Source of the DNA: Curtobacterium flaccumfaciens
GTDB lineage: Bacteria; Actinomycetota; Actinomycetes; Actinomycetales; Microbacteriaceae
DNA: 64,000 nucleotides
Direction: 5' to 3'
Assembly: GCF_013359815.1 (NCBI RefSeq)
Contig: NZ_JABMCF010000028.1
Coordinates: 1-64,000, forward strand
The first letter of the stretch is position 1, and each line of letters starts with the position of its first letter. Below the pieces are notes generated by a model that ran no database searches, had not been told where the DNA came from, and saw nothing but the letters and a program-made list of their open reading frames with translations. Position numbers and translations under genes: made by a program. Positions 15,608-25,927 of the stretch are shown here, piece by piece.

Positions 15608-16345
15608 TCACCACTTCTGGGCGATCATCCCGATGCCGGAGACCTGGGCGGTGTCCCAGTTGCCGCCTCGGGGCAGCCCGGTCACGCGGCCGTCGATCTT
15701 GAAGCTGGCGCCCTGCACCCGCGGGCTGTTGGTCTGCTTCGCCTTCAGCCCGTGGAACGAGAAGCTCGTGTCCCACTTGCCGTTCAGGCCGGTGTTCGAC
15801 TTGCGGTCACCGACCGTGATGCGGGTGTTCTGCACCGTCGAGTGCACGACGTCACCGTTCAGGCGGGCGTTGGCCTCGGCGTTGAAGAACAGGCGACCGT
15901 CGAGGTTGAGCTTGAGGGTGCCGATCGTCTTGTGGTTCACGATCATCGTCGCGACGTCGTTCTTGTACCAGCGCATGCCGATGGGCGTGAGCTTGTTGGT
16001 GGCCAGGCCCAGGTAGCCGTAGGTGAACTTGCCGTTCTGCACGCGCTCCCAGATGTAGCGCGGCTTGCCCTTGCTCTGCGGGGAGCCCTTGTCCGACTGG
16101 ATCCCGAACGAGTAGGCGTTGTTGTGGGCGTCGTGCACGTTGATGTACGACGAGTAGCCGGTGCCCGTGCCGTTGGCGCTGATGCTCGCCGTGTACAGCA
16201 GGTAGGGGCTGCCCTTAGGCACGGCACCGGCGGCCGATGCCGGCGACACCGGGGCGATGAGCGCGACGGTGAGTGCGATCGCTCCGACGAAGGGGAGCGC
16301 GAGGCGGCGGAGCCGCGACGGGGTCGTGGTCGTGTGCGTGGTCAT
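15608..16345 (-). CDS. secreted protein of unknown function
   Basis: 245 residues. A Sec signal peptide is clear: basic MTTHTTTTPSRLRRL, hydrophobic ALPFVGAIALTVALIAPV, and a likely cut after SPASAA. The mature part is beta-rich with many Gly, Asn and aromatic residues (SYINVHDAHNNAYSFGIQSD, YLGLATNKLTPIGMRWY, GKWDTSFSFHGL), reminiscent of a jelly-roll or lectin-like sandwich, but no catalytic motif is recognised. It lacks cysteines and lipobox, so it is presumably released. Divergent from ettA, with an 8+8-bp inverted repeat between them. Confidence 0.8.
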   Translation of the reverse strand: MTTHTTTTPSRLRRLALPFVGAIALTVALIAPVSPASAAGAVPKGSPYLLYTASISANGTGTGYSSYINVHDAHNNAYSFGIQSDKGSPQSKGKPRYIWERVQNGKFTYGYLGLATNKLTPIGMRWYKNDVATMIVNHKTIGTLKLNLDGRLFFNAEANARLNGDVVHSTVQNTRITVGDRKSNTGLNGKWDTSFSFHGLKAKQTNSPRVQGASFKIDGRVTGLPRGGNWDTAQVSGIGMIAQKW

Positions 16346-16441
16346 GGTCCTCGTCCTGTCCGTGGTCCTGATCCTGGTCCTCGTCGTGGTGGGCGACGGG
16401 CCCGAGGTAGCGGGGTGAGGCCAAGCTACGTCGTCCGTGTC

Positions 16442-16462
16442 ACGAACAACAGGCTTGTTCGT
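16442..16462. promoter_or_regulatory. inverted repeat, probable operator between secreted-protein gene and ettA
   Basis: ACGAACAA, 5-nt spacer CAGGC, TTGTTCGT: perfect 8-bp arms in an AT-richer pocket of the divergent intergenic region. The size fits a TetR- or MarR-type dimer site; no regulator gene is adjacent. Confidence 0.5.
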
Positions 16463-16534
16463 ACAGGTGCGGGAAGCGGCGATCCGGCGTCGGGCGAGCG
16501 GTGCTCCGGCGGTGTCACTACACTTGGGGCCGAT

Positions 16535-18220
<1,686 letters not shown>

Positions 18221-18225
18221 CCCTC

Positions 18226-18705
18226 GTGGCGAGACTGCACGCTCCCATCCGCATGCGGTGGAGCGACATCGACGCCTACGGTCACGTCAACAACTCCGCG
18301 ATGCTGCGCCTCCTCGAAGAGGCGCGCATCGTGGGGTTCTGGGGTGCCGACCCCGGTGAGGACCCCGACGGTGACCTACCCGAGCCGATCATCGACGGTC
18401 GGCCGGGTTCCGGCACCATGACGGTGATCGCCGGCCAGCGCCTGGAGTACCTGGCGTCGATCCCGTACCTCCGCCAACCGCTCGACATCCAGATGTGGAT
18501 CGGGCGGCTCGGGGGCGCGAGCATCGACGTCTCGTACGAGGTCTGGTCGCCGGTGGGGCAGCACCCCGCCGTCCTGTACACCCGGGCGACGACGGCACTC
18601 GTGATGGTCGACGCGGCGACGAACCGTCCGCGTCGACTGACCGACACCGAGCGTGCCGCGTGCGAGCGCTACCTCGAGGAGCCGGTGCAGTTCAGCCGGC
18701 CGTAG
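18226..18705 (+). CDS. acyl-CoA thioesterase, 4HBT (YbgC-like) hotdog fold
   Basis: 159 residues from a GTG start. RMRWSDIDAYGHVNNSAMLRLLEEARI holds the YbgC-type active-site Asp (WSDIDAYGHVNN), then YLASIPYLRQPLDIQMWIGRLGGASIDVSYEVW completes the hotdog core. It hydrolyses an acyl-CoA or acyl-ACP thioester; chain preference is not predictable. It begins 5 nt after ettA, and its last 14 bp overlap the convergent tesB-like gene. No better in-frame start exists between the ettA stop and the conserved core. Confidence 0.88.
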   Translation: MARLHAPIRMRWSDIDAYGHVNNSAMLRLLEEARIVGFWGADPGEDPDGDLPEPIIDGRPGSGTMTVIAGQRLEYLASIPYLRQPLDIQMWIGRLGGASIDVSYEVWSPVGQHPAVLYTRATTALVMVDAATNRPRRLTDTERAACERYLEEPVQFSRP

Positions 18706-19555
18706 GCACCCGCATCATGCCCTCCTGGGCGACGGTGGCCAGCAGCTGCCCGTCGCGGGAGAACATCCGGCCGAACGCGAGTCCCCGTCCGCCCTGTGCG
18801 CTCGGGGACTCCTGCGTGTACAGGATCCACTCGTCGGCGCGACCGTCGCGGTGCCACCACATGGCGTGGTCGAGGCTCGCGCTCTTGACCCCCGGGGTGC
18901 CCCAGGCGACGCCGTGCCGCCGCATGATCGGCTCGAGGATCGACAGGTCGCTCGCGTACCCGAGCACCGCACGGTGGAGCGCCGGGTCGTCCGGCAGGTC
19001 GCCCTGCACGCGGAACCAGACCGCCTGGTGCGGCACGTGCTCGCCCTGCACGTCGACGAACACCGGTCCCTCGACGTGGCGCAGGTCGATGGACCGCGCG
19101 GCCCAGGCACGTGCGACCGGGTGGTCGATCGCGGACAGGATCGACGCGGCCGACGGCAGGGACTCCGGGTCCGGGGTGTCCACCGGGTACGGGTCCTGGT
19201 GCTCGATGCCGGTGTCCGGCACCTGGAACGACGCGATCATCGAGAAGATCGGGACACCCCGCTGGTACGCCTGCACACGTCGGGCCGCGAACGACCGGCC
19301 GTCGTGGATGCGCTCGACCCCGAAGGTGATCGGCACGTCGATGTCGCCGGGCCGCAGGAAGTAGCCGTGCATCGAGTGGACGTCGCGTCCCTCGATCGTG
19401 CGCTGCGCGGCGACGATGCACTGCGCCAGCACCTGCCCGCCGAACACCCGTCCACCGGGGGACCAGTGGCTGGCACCGGTCAGGATCGTCTCGCCCGTGC
19501 TCGCGCCGGTGTCCTCGAGTCGCAGGGTCCGCAGGAAGTCGGGTTCGCCGTTCAC
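18692..19555 (-). CDS. acyl-CoA thioesterase II (TesB-like, double hotdog)
   Basis: 287 residues from the GTG at 19553-19555 (VNGEPDFLRTLRLEDTG). The two hotdog repeats are visible: GGRVFGGQVLAQCIVAA and SMHGYFLRPGDIDVPITFGVERIHDGRSFAARRV in the first; LDHAMWWHRDGRADEWILYTQESPSAQGGRGLAFGRMFSRDG in the second, with the catalytic Asp region LDHAMWWH. It hydrolyses medium- to long-chain acyl-CoA. Longer upstream starts would add an Arg-rich non-conserved stretch and are rejected. Confidence 0.9.
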   Translation of the reverse strand: MNGEPDFLRTLRLEDTGASTGETILTGASHWSPGGRVFGGQVLAQCIVAAQRTIEGRDVHSMHGYFLRPGDIDVPITFGVERIHDGRSFAARRVQAYQRGVPIFSMIASFQVPDTGIEHQDPYPVDTPDPESLPSAASILSAIDHPVARAWAARSIDLRHVEGPVFVDVQGEHVPHQAVWFRVQGDLPDDPALHRAVLGYASDLSILEPIMRRHGVAWGTPGVKSASLDHAMWWHRDGRADEWILYTQESPSAQGGRGLAFGRMFSRDGQLLATVAQEGMMRVPTAG

Positions 19556-19646
19556 GCTGTGCAGTCTACGAACGGCTGCCCGCCGCCGTCGCAGGTCGTC
19601 GCGCTCAGGTGCTGCGGCATCGACGGCCGGTAGGATCGGTGGCGAC

Positions 19647-20348
19647 ATGGGCAACTCGTTCACGCTTCCCGACGCCGCCTCACTCGGTGACCTCCGCACG
19701 TACCTCGGACGTGCCGCTCGGATCGAGGACGGCTCGGTCCGGCTCATCGCCGACTCCGGCGTCCTGGCCGTCTACACGGCGATCCTCTACCCGCTCGGGC
19801 TGCTCGACGAACTGCCGACGGTGCTCGGCCTCCGCACGTTCTCGCTCACCGAGCCGGCGTCGATCGACACCGTGGTCCCGCTGCAGTCGCTCCTCGAGCG
19901 TCTCCGCCTGCTGGCCGAGGCGCAGGACGCCGAACACGCCGAGGGGGCCGACCCCACGCGGGCCACCCCGATCGAGGTCGAGCTGCCGCACGAGGTGCAC
20001 ACCGTGACGTGGGCAGCCATCTCGCCGCCCCGCGGTGGCTGGGTCCCGCTGCCGGACGTCTCACCGGAACTCCTCCGCCGCGCCACACGCGACGGCATCG
20101 CCGAGGTCGCCGACGCCGTGCCGTCCAACGCGGGCGAGGCAATCGTCCGGCGAATCCGCGCCGAGGTCTGGGGCCGACCGGTCCCCGGCGTCGAGCACCT
20201 GCCCGCCGGTGCGGGCTTCGCGGGGGAGAGCCTCGGGTTCCTCGGGCACGACCCGGTCCGCCTGTTCGAGACGGGTCCGTGGAGCCGACTCACGACCTCG
20301 CGCGGCCACGTGCTCGTCAAGCGCCGCGCCTGGACCCTGAGCTCCTAA
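19647..20348 (+). CDS. hypothetical protein, 233 aa
   Basis: Starts MGNSFTLPDAASLGDLRTYLGRAARI; TAGGAT at 19631-19636 may be its -10 box. No domain or motif recognised. It is cytosolic and looks like an alpha/beta protein specific to the group. Its only notable features are conserved-looking GGWVPLPDV and GFLGHDPVRLFETGPWSRLTTSRGHVLVKR segments. It is divergent from the tesB-like gene. Confidence 0.8.
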   Translation: MGNSFTLPDAASLGDLRTYLGRAARIEDGSVRLIADSGVLAVYTAILYPLGLLDELPTVLGLRTFSLTEPASIDTVVPLQSLLERLRLLAEAQDAEHAEGADPTRATPIEVELPHEVHTVTWAAISPPRGGWVPLPDVSPELLRRATRDGIAEVADAVPSNAGEAIVRRIRAEVWGRPVPGVEHLPAGAGFAGESLGFLGHDPVRLFETGPWSRLTTSRGHVLVKRRAWTLSS

Positions 20349-20421
20349 CGACGACGACCGCGACGCCGCGGTCGACGAGGACGCCGACCACGCCGCCCGG
20401 GCGCCGTGGTTGGCTGGCCGC

Positions 20422-21264
20422 ATGCACGTCTTCCTCACCGGTGCGTCCGGCTACATCGGCTCCTCTGTCCTCCGCTCCCTCGTGGCCCACGGCGACGAGG
20501 TCACCGCGCTCGTCCGGTCCGACGAGAAGGCCCAGCACGTCCGTGACGCCGGTGGCCGGGCCCTGGTCGGCGACGTCACCGACACCGACGTCGTCGAACG
20601 CCTGCTGCACGAGAGCGAGGGCGTCGTCCACACGGCATCGGCGCCCGGCGTCGACCCGGACTTCATCCGCACCGCGATCGGTGCCCTGGCCGGCACACCG
20701 AAGCCGTTCGTGCACACCGGCGGCATCTTCACCTTCGGTGGCTCGACGGACATCTCCGAGCAGTCGCCGATCGACCCGCCGGCGTTGACCGCCTGGCGCG
20801 GACCGAACGAGGCCCTGCTGCGGGCGAGCGACGTGCGGAGCGCCATCGTCGCCCCTGGCATCGTCTACGGGCGCGGCGCCGGCATCCCGGCGATGTTCGT
20901 CAGCGACGGCGAGCAGCCGGTGCGGCTGGTGGGCGACGGCTCGCAGCGGTGGACGACGGTGCACATCGACGACCTCGGCGAGCTCTACGTCCTCGCGCTG
21001 CACCGCGGCGAGCCCGACGGGTACATCGTCGCCGCGACCGGCGACAACCCGACCGTCCGGCAGATCGCCGAGGCCGGGGCTCACGGTGCACCGGTCGTCG
21101 CCGAGAGCGTGGACGCGAGCCGCGAACGGCTCGGGCGGGACTTCGCCGACGCCCTGCTGCTGCACCAGGAGGCGTCCGGCGCGCACGCCCGGTCGGCCTT
21201 CGGCTGGCGGCCGTCGCGGCCGTCCCTGGTCGAGGACCTCGCCTCCGGCTCGTACGTGCGCTGA
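20422..21264 (+). CDS. NAD(P)-dependent epimerase/dehydratase, extended SDR family
   Basis: 280 residues. HVFLTGASGYIGSSVLRSLVAHGDEV is the Rossmann TGxxGxxG dinucleotide-binding start. VHTASAPG and the later RSAIVAPGIVYGRG segment match atypical or extended SDR proteins; the usual YxxxK pair is not obvious, the tyrosine position being hard to place. Substrate unknown. A TTG 12 nt upstream is possible, but the ATG at 20422 fits the fold start exactly. Downstream lies the repeat-rich convergent intergenic region. Confidence 0.85.
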   Translation: MHVFLTGASGYIGSSVLRSLVAHGDEVTALVRSDEKAQHVRDAGGRALVGDVTDTDVVERLLHESEGVVHTASAPGVDPDFIRTAIGALAGTPKPFVHTGGIFTFGGSTDISEQSPIDPPALTAWRGPNEALLRASDVRSAIVAPGIVYGRGAGIPAMFVSDGEQPVRLVGDGSQRWTTVHIDDLGELYVLALHRGEPDGYIVAATGDNPTVRQIAEAGAHGAPVVAESVDASRERLGRDFADALLLHQEASGAHARSAFGWRPSRPSLVEDLASGSYVR

Positions 21265-21566
21265 CGGAGCTGCCTCCCGAAGGCGACGTCGTTTCGCAAA
21301 CACGCCGCCGGTTCCGCGAGACGCCGCCGAATTCGGAGACGTGGAACGCACATGGCGGCGTCGGACGGACACGCCGGCGTTCAGAGGGTACGAGAACGTG
21401 GGAACCGGCGGACGGGAGGCCCGTGGCGGCGCCGCCACGGGCCTCCCGTCCGCCGCTCGTGACGATCACTGCACGCCGGCGTCAGCGGGAGACGCCGCGG
21501 GAGCGTCGAGACGCCCCCGGATTCGGCGGCGTCTCGACGACACGCCGGCGTCGCGCCGGGCGTGTG
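21265..21566. repeat. 302-bp convergent intergenic region packed with inverted repeats
   Basis: No gene. It contains a 48-bp perfect palindrome (21407-21454), several ACGCCGGCGT-type 10-mers, and pairs of ACGCCGCCGAATTCGG / CCCCCGGATTCGGCGG-like segments in opposite orientation on either side. It lies between the 3' ends of the SDR and glbO genes. Confidence 0.75.
21407..21454. terminator. 48-bp perfect palindrome, probable bidirectional terminator
   Basis: Arms 21407-21430 and 21431-21454 are exact inverses with no unpaired centre (core GGGAGGCCCGTGGCGGC). It can extrude as a 24-bp stem serving both convergent genes. The GGACGGGAGGC core is shared with the palindrome at 57821-57858. Confidence 0.7.
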
Positions 21567-22088
21567 TCAGTCGAAGGTGTTCGTCATCGCGTGGGCAGCG
21601 CGGTCGAGGTAGCCCCAGAGCTCGGCTTCGTCGAGGGGCGCGAGCTCGAGCGACTCGACCGCCTCGTGCATGTGGTGGAGCCAGCGCTCCCGCGCCTCGG
21701 ACGTGATGCGGAACGGGTTGTGCCGCATCCGCAGACGGGGGTGGCCGCGCTGCTCGCTGTAGGTGCCCGGGCCGCCCCAGTACTGCTGCAGGAACGCGGA
21801 GAGGCGCCAGATCGCACCCTCGAGGTCGTCGGCCGGGTACATCGGCCAGATGACCTCGTCCTGCTGCACGCCCTCGTAGAAGCGCCGGACGAGCCGGTCG
21901 AAGGTCGGAGCACCGCCGATCCGCTCGTACAGCGACCCGGTGGCCGAGGCGCCGTGCTCCCCGACGCGCAGGGTGATCGGCTGCGCCGGGACGCCGACCG
22001 AGCCTGGCATCCCGGGGGCGCCGGGCATGCCGAGCGAGCCGCGTGCTCCGGGGCCGCCTGTGCCGCTCGGGGGTGTGGGGTCGGTCAT
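21567..22088 (-). CDS. glbO: group II truncated haemoglobin
   Basis: 173 residues. A 50-residue Gly/Pro-rich extension (GMPGAPGMPG) precedes the globin core SLYERIGGAPTFDRLVRRFYEGVQQDEVIWPMYP. QQYWGGPGTYSEQRGHPRLRMRHNPF holds the B/CD aromatic region and the proximal His region, and ERWLHHM the WG8 position typical of the O-type (group II) class. The probable role is oxygen/NO/peroxide chemistry. ATG overlaps the mscS stop by four bases. The long N-terminal extension is unusual for a ~130-residue family. Confidence 0.92.
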   Translation of the reverse strand: MTDPTPPSGTGGPGARGSLGMPGAPGMPGSVGVPAQPITLRVGEHGASATGSLYERIGGAPTFDRLVRRFYEGVQQDEVIWPMYPADDLEGAIWRLSAFLQQYWGGPGTYSEQRGHPRLRMRHNPFRITSEARERWLHHMHEAVESLELAPLDEAELWGYLDRAAHAMTNTFD

Positions 22089-23152
22089 CGGGGGTCCTTC
22101 CCGCTGTCGGGGTCGTCGGTGCGGATCGGCTGCCCGAGGATGTTGCGCTTGGGCCGCCGGGGCTTCGTGGGGGCCGGCGTCGGCTGGGTCCGGACGGTGC
22201 GCAGGCCATTGATCGAGGTGGCGTTCTCCCAACCCTCGGGCATGATCATCGCCATCGCCGGCAGGGTGATGCCGAGTTCGTCCACGGCGTGCTTCAGGCG
22301 GGTGCGGAGCTCCCGGCCGACGACGTCCAGCTCGGACGCGCGGGTCTTCACGACGAGGCGGAAGACCATGCCGGCGTCGGTGATCGACTGCAGGCCCCAG
22401 ATCTCCGGCTTCTCGACGATCCGCTGCCGCCAGCGGGACTCCTGCGACATCGTGACGGCGGCCTTGAGCAGGGCGTCCTGCACGGCGTCGATGTCGGTGT
22501 CGTAGGGCACGGTGATGTCGACGAGCACGCGCGACCAGCCCTGCGACAGGTTGCCGACGCGCAGGATCTGGCCGTTCGGTACGAACCACAGGATGCCGTT
22601 CACGTCGCGGATCTGCATGACGCGCAGCCCGACGTTCTCGACGACGCCGGTGGCCTGACCGGTGTCGACGACGTCACCGACGCCGGCCTGGTCCTCGAGG
22701 ATCATGAAGATGCCGGACAGCAGGTCCTTCACGATGGACTGGGCGCCGACGGCGAGGCCGGCTGCGACGAGGGACGCACCACCGACGATGCCGACCGCGG
22801 CGCCCTTCCACAGCGCCGTCGCGATGATCACGAGCGCGATCACGACGACGACCACGGTGGCGAGGTTCTCGAGCACGCTTCCGAGCGTCCGGGTCCGTTG
22901 CACGACCCGCGCGGTCTGCACGGGTGAGGCGATGAGGGCCTGGGTGTCGGCCGCTCCCTGACGCTTCTTGACGCCGTTCACGATGCGGTCGACGACCTGC
23001 TTGATCATGCGACGGAGGATCAGCCGGAGGATGATCGCCGCGAGGATCGTGATGACGATCGTGATCGGTGCTTGCCAGGCATCGACGAACTGGAGGAACG
23101 CGTTGGACGCCCACTTCGGGACGTCGGTGGTGTCTGCTGCAGCCAGGTTCAT
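22085..23152 (-). CDS. mechanosensitive channel, MscS family
   Basis: 355 residues. Hydrophobic segments at about 28-48, 93-115 and 117-140; the last (GGASLVAAGLAVGAQSIVKDLLSGIFMILEDQ) is the pore-lining TM3 with the Gly/Ala pattern of MscS. The soluble beta domain (GDVVDTGQATGVVENVGLRVMQIRDVNGILWFVPNGQILRVGN) and the C-terminal alpha/beta domain follow, ending in a Pro/Lys/Arg tail. It releases solutes on hypo-osmotic shock. Coupled to glbO by a 4-bp overlap. Confidence 0.92.
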   Translation of the reverse strand: MNLAAADTTDVPKWASNAFLQFVDAWQAPITIVITILAAIILRLILRRMIKQVVDRIVNGVKKRQGAADTQALIASPVQTARVVQRTRTLGSVLENLATVVVVVIALVIIATALWKGAAVGIVGGASLVAAGLAVGAQSIVKDLLSGIFMILEDQAGVGDVVDTGQATGVVENVGLRVMQIRDVNGILWFVPNGQILRVGNLSQGWSRVLVDITVPYDTDIDAVQDALLKAAVTMSQESRWRQRIVEKPEIWGLQSITDAGMVFRLVVKTRASELDVVGRELRTRLKHAVDELGITLPAMAMIMPEGWENATSINGLRTVRTQPTPAPTKPRRPKRNILGQPIRTDDPDSGKDPR

Positions 23153-23227
23153 ATCCGGTCGATGCTAAGCGGCGGGGCCTCGGCATCCCTGGAGGAACAC
23201 CAAGACCCCGCCGGATCAGAGCAGGGG

Positions 23228-25807
23228 TCAGGCGTCGGCGGCCTGGACCCGGAGTGCGCGCTCGGTGCCCGCGAGGCTCTCGGACACGATGCGGCGCAGC
23301 GCCGGCGTCTCCGGGTGCTCCTCGAGCCACGCGGCGGCGGCGTCACGGAGCTCGGCCGACGCGAGCGGCGCCGGGTAGAGGCCCGAGACGATGGTGTCCG
23401 CCATGTGGTAGCTGCGCTCGGCCCAGATGCGCGTGAGCACCTCGAAGTACTTCGGCACGAGGCCCTCGAGCAGCACCGGGCTGTTCACGTGCTGGAACCC
23501 GACCGTGGTCTGGCGCACGATGGCGTTCGGCAGCTCGGACGAGTCGACCAGCGACGAGAACGCCGCCAGCTTGCCCTCGGCCGTGGGGATCGTCGCCCGG
23601 GCGCGGGCCGCGGCCTGCTCACCCGACGCGGTCTTGTCCGCGGCGAGCTCGGCGTCGATCTCGGCGTTGTCCGCAGCACCCGCGAGCACGAGGCCCTCGA
23701 GCAGCTCCCAGCGCAGGTCGGTGTCGATCTCGAGGCCCTGCAGCGTGACCGATCCGTCGCGGAGGCCCTGCAGGGTCGCGACGTGCTCGGGCGTGGACGG
23801 GACCTGCGCGAAGAACTTCACGAACTGGAACTGCGCGTCCGAGCCGGCCTCGGCCGAGGACGCGAGCTGCCAGAGCGTGTCGCCGACGGTGCGGACCGTG
23901 GCCTCGACCGAGCCCGGTGCCACGTAGTTGCGTGCGGTGAGCAGCAGCTGCGAGAGCGTCGTGCGGATGGTCGTCGACTCGGTCTCGGTCGCGATGTTGC
24001 CCAGCACCAGGCGGACGTAGTCGCTGGCCGGGGACTCGGCGTCGCGTGTGGCGTCCCACACGGAACCCCAGACGATCGAGCGGGCGAGCGGGTTCGCGAT
24101 CGACGCGAGGTGCTCGATCGCGGTGCGCCGGGAGTGCTCGTCGAGACGGATCTTGGCGTAGGCCAGGTCGTCGTCGTTCAGGAGCACGAGGTCGCCGCGC
24201 TGGACGCCGACGAGCTCGGGCACCTCGGTGCGGGCACCGTCGACGTCGATCTCGACGCGGTGGACCCGCTCGAGCTTGCCGCCGGCGGAGGCCGTGTCGG
24301 CGCCGAACGGCGCGGACTCGTCGTTCCGGAAGGCGTACACGCCGATCGCCAGACGGTGCGGGCGCAGCGTCGGGTAGTCGGCGGGGGCTTCCTGCAGGAC
24401 GGTGAACGACGTGATGACACCGGAGTCGTCGGTCTCGATCTCGGGGCGCAGGGTGTTGACGCCCGCGGTCTCGAGCCAGAGCTTCGACCACTCGGTCAGC
24501 TCACGGCCGCTCGTCGCCTCGAGCTCGACGAGCAGGTCGCGGAGCTCGGTGTTCGAGTGGTGGTGCTTCTTGAAGTAGGCGGAGACACCGGCGAAGAACG
24601 CGTCGATGCCGACCCAGGCGACGAGCTGCTTGAGGACCGAGCCGCCCTTCGCGTAGGTGATGCCGTCGAAGTTGACCTGGACGTCCTCGAGGTCGTTGAT
24701 CGTCGCGACGATCGGGTGCGTCGAGGGGAGCTGGTCCTGGCGGTAGGCCCAGGACTTCTCCATCGCCTGGAACGTGGTCCAGGCCTCGGTCCACTCGGTG
24801 GCCTCGGCCGTGGCGATCGTGGAGGCCCACTCGGCGAAGGACTCGTTGAGCCACAGGTCGTTCCACCACTTCATGGTGACCAGGTCGCCGAACCACATGT
24901 GGGCGAGCTCGTGCAGGATCGTGACGACCCGGCGCTCCTTGATGGCGTCGGTGACCTTCGACCGGAACACGTAGGTCTCGGTGAAGGTGACCGCGCCGGC
25001 GTTCTCCATCGCACCGGCGTTGAACTCCGGCACGAACAGCTGGTCGTACTTGTCGAAGGGGTAGGCGACGTCGAACTTCTCCTCGAAGTACGCGAAGCCC
25101 TTCTTCGTGATGTCGAACACGTACTCGGGGTCGAGGTACGAGGCGAGCGACTTGCGCGCGAACACTCCGAGCGGGATCGTGCGGCCGTCGCGGCTGGTCA
25201 GCTCGTCGCGCACGACCTCGTACGGGCCGGCGACGAGCGCGGTGATGTAGCTCGAGATGCGCGCGGTGGGCGGGAAGGCCCAGGTCGCGACGTCGCCGTC
25301 GACGTGCGGCTCCGGCGTGGGGGAGTTCGAGACGACCTGCCACCGCGACGGCGCCGTCACGGTGAAGGAGAACTCGGCCTTCAGGTCGGGCTGCTCGAAC
25401 ACCGCGAACATGCGGCGGGAGTCCGGGACCTCGAACTGGGAGTACAGGTACACCTCGTCGTCCACCGGGTCGACGAAGCGGTGCAGGCCTTCACCGGTGT
25501 TCGTGTACAGCGCGTCGCTGACGACCACGAGCTCGTTCTGCTCCTGCAGGTCGTCGAGCTGGATGCGCACGCCGTCGTTCACCGCGGCGACGTCGAGCGC
25601 CGTGCCGTTCAGGGTGATCGAGTGCACGGTCTTCGTGATGGCGTCGATGAAGGTCGATGCGCCGGCGGTGGCGGTGAAGCGCACCCGCGTGGTGCTGCCG
25701 AAGCTGTCGGCGCCGCGGGTCAGGTCGAGCTCGACGTCGTACGTCTGCACGGCGACGACGGCCGCGCGCTCCTGGGCTTCGATTCGGGTGAGGTTCTCTC
25801 CGGGCAC
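23228..25807 (-). CDS. pepN: aminopeptidase N (M1 family)
   Basis: 859-residue zinc aminopeptidase, cytosolic, releasing N-terminal residues from peptides. GAMEN exopeptidase motif at 265-269; zinc motif HELAH at 299-303 with the third ligand E322 in LNESFAEW. A C-terminal helical ERAP1-like domain is present. GTG at 25805-25807 is preferred over ATG at 25817-25819: GGAG lies 6 nt upstream of the GTG, and VPGENLTR matches the usual PGxNLTRxEA N-terminus. Transcribed alone, divergent from the nitroreductase-like gene. Confidence 0.95.
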   Translation of the reverse strand: MPGENLTRIEAQERAAVVAVQTYDVELDLTRGADSFGSTTRVRFTATAGASTFIDAITKTVHSITLNGTALDVAAVNDGVRIQLDDLQEQNELVVVSDALYTNTGEGLHRFVDPVDDEVYLYSQFEVPDSRRMFAVFEQPDLKAEFSFTVTAPSRWQVVSNSPTPEPHVDGDVATWAFPPTARISSYITALVAGPYEVVRDELTSRDGRTIPLGVFARKSLASYLDPEYVFDITKKGFAYFEEKFDVAYPFDKYDQLFVPEFNAGAMENAGAVTFTETYVFRSKVTDAIKERRVVTILHELAHMWFGDLVTMKWWNDLWLNESFAEWASTIATAEATEWTEAWTTFQAMEKSWAYRQDQLPSTHPIVATINDLEDVQVNFDGITYAKGGSVLKQLVAWVGIDAFFAGVSAYFKKHHHSNTELRDLLVELEATSGRELTEWSKLWLETAGVNTLRPEIETDDSGVITSFTVLQEAPADYPTLRPHRLAIGVYAFRNDESAPFGADTASAGGKLERVHRVEIDVDGARTEVPELVGVQRGDLVLLNDDDLAYAKIRLDEHSRRTAIEHLASIANPLARSIVWGSVWDATRDAESPASDYVRLVLGNIATETESTTIRTTLSQLLLTARNYVAPGSVEATVRTVGDTLWQLASSAEAGSDAQFQFVKFFAQVPSTPEHVATLQGLRDGSVTLQGLEIDTDLRWELLEGLVLAGAADNAEIDAELAADKTASGEQAAARARATIPTAEGKLAAFSSLVDSSELPNAIVRQTTVGFQHVNSPVLLEGLVPKYFEVLTRIWAERSYHMADTIVSGLYPAPLASAELRDAAAAWLEEHPETPALRRIVSESLAGTERALRVQAADA

Positions 25808-25927
25808 GCAACGCTCCATCTTCGCTGGGGACGCGGACGATCGGTGTCCGCGTACGGGGCCCCGGACGGCGTCGTGCGCCGGCGGGACGATGGGTTCCAG
25901 CCTAGCGACGCCGCGTACGCTCGGATC

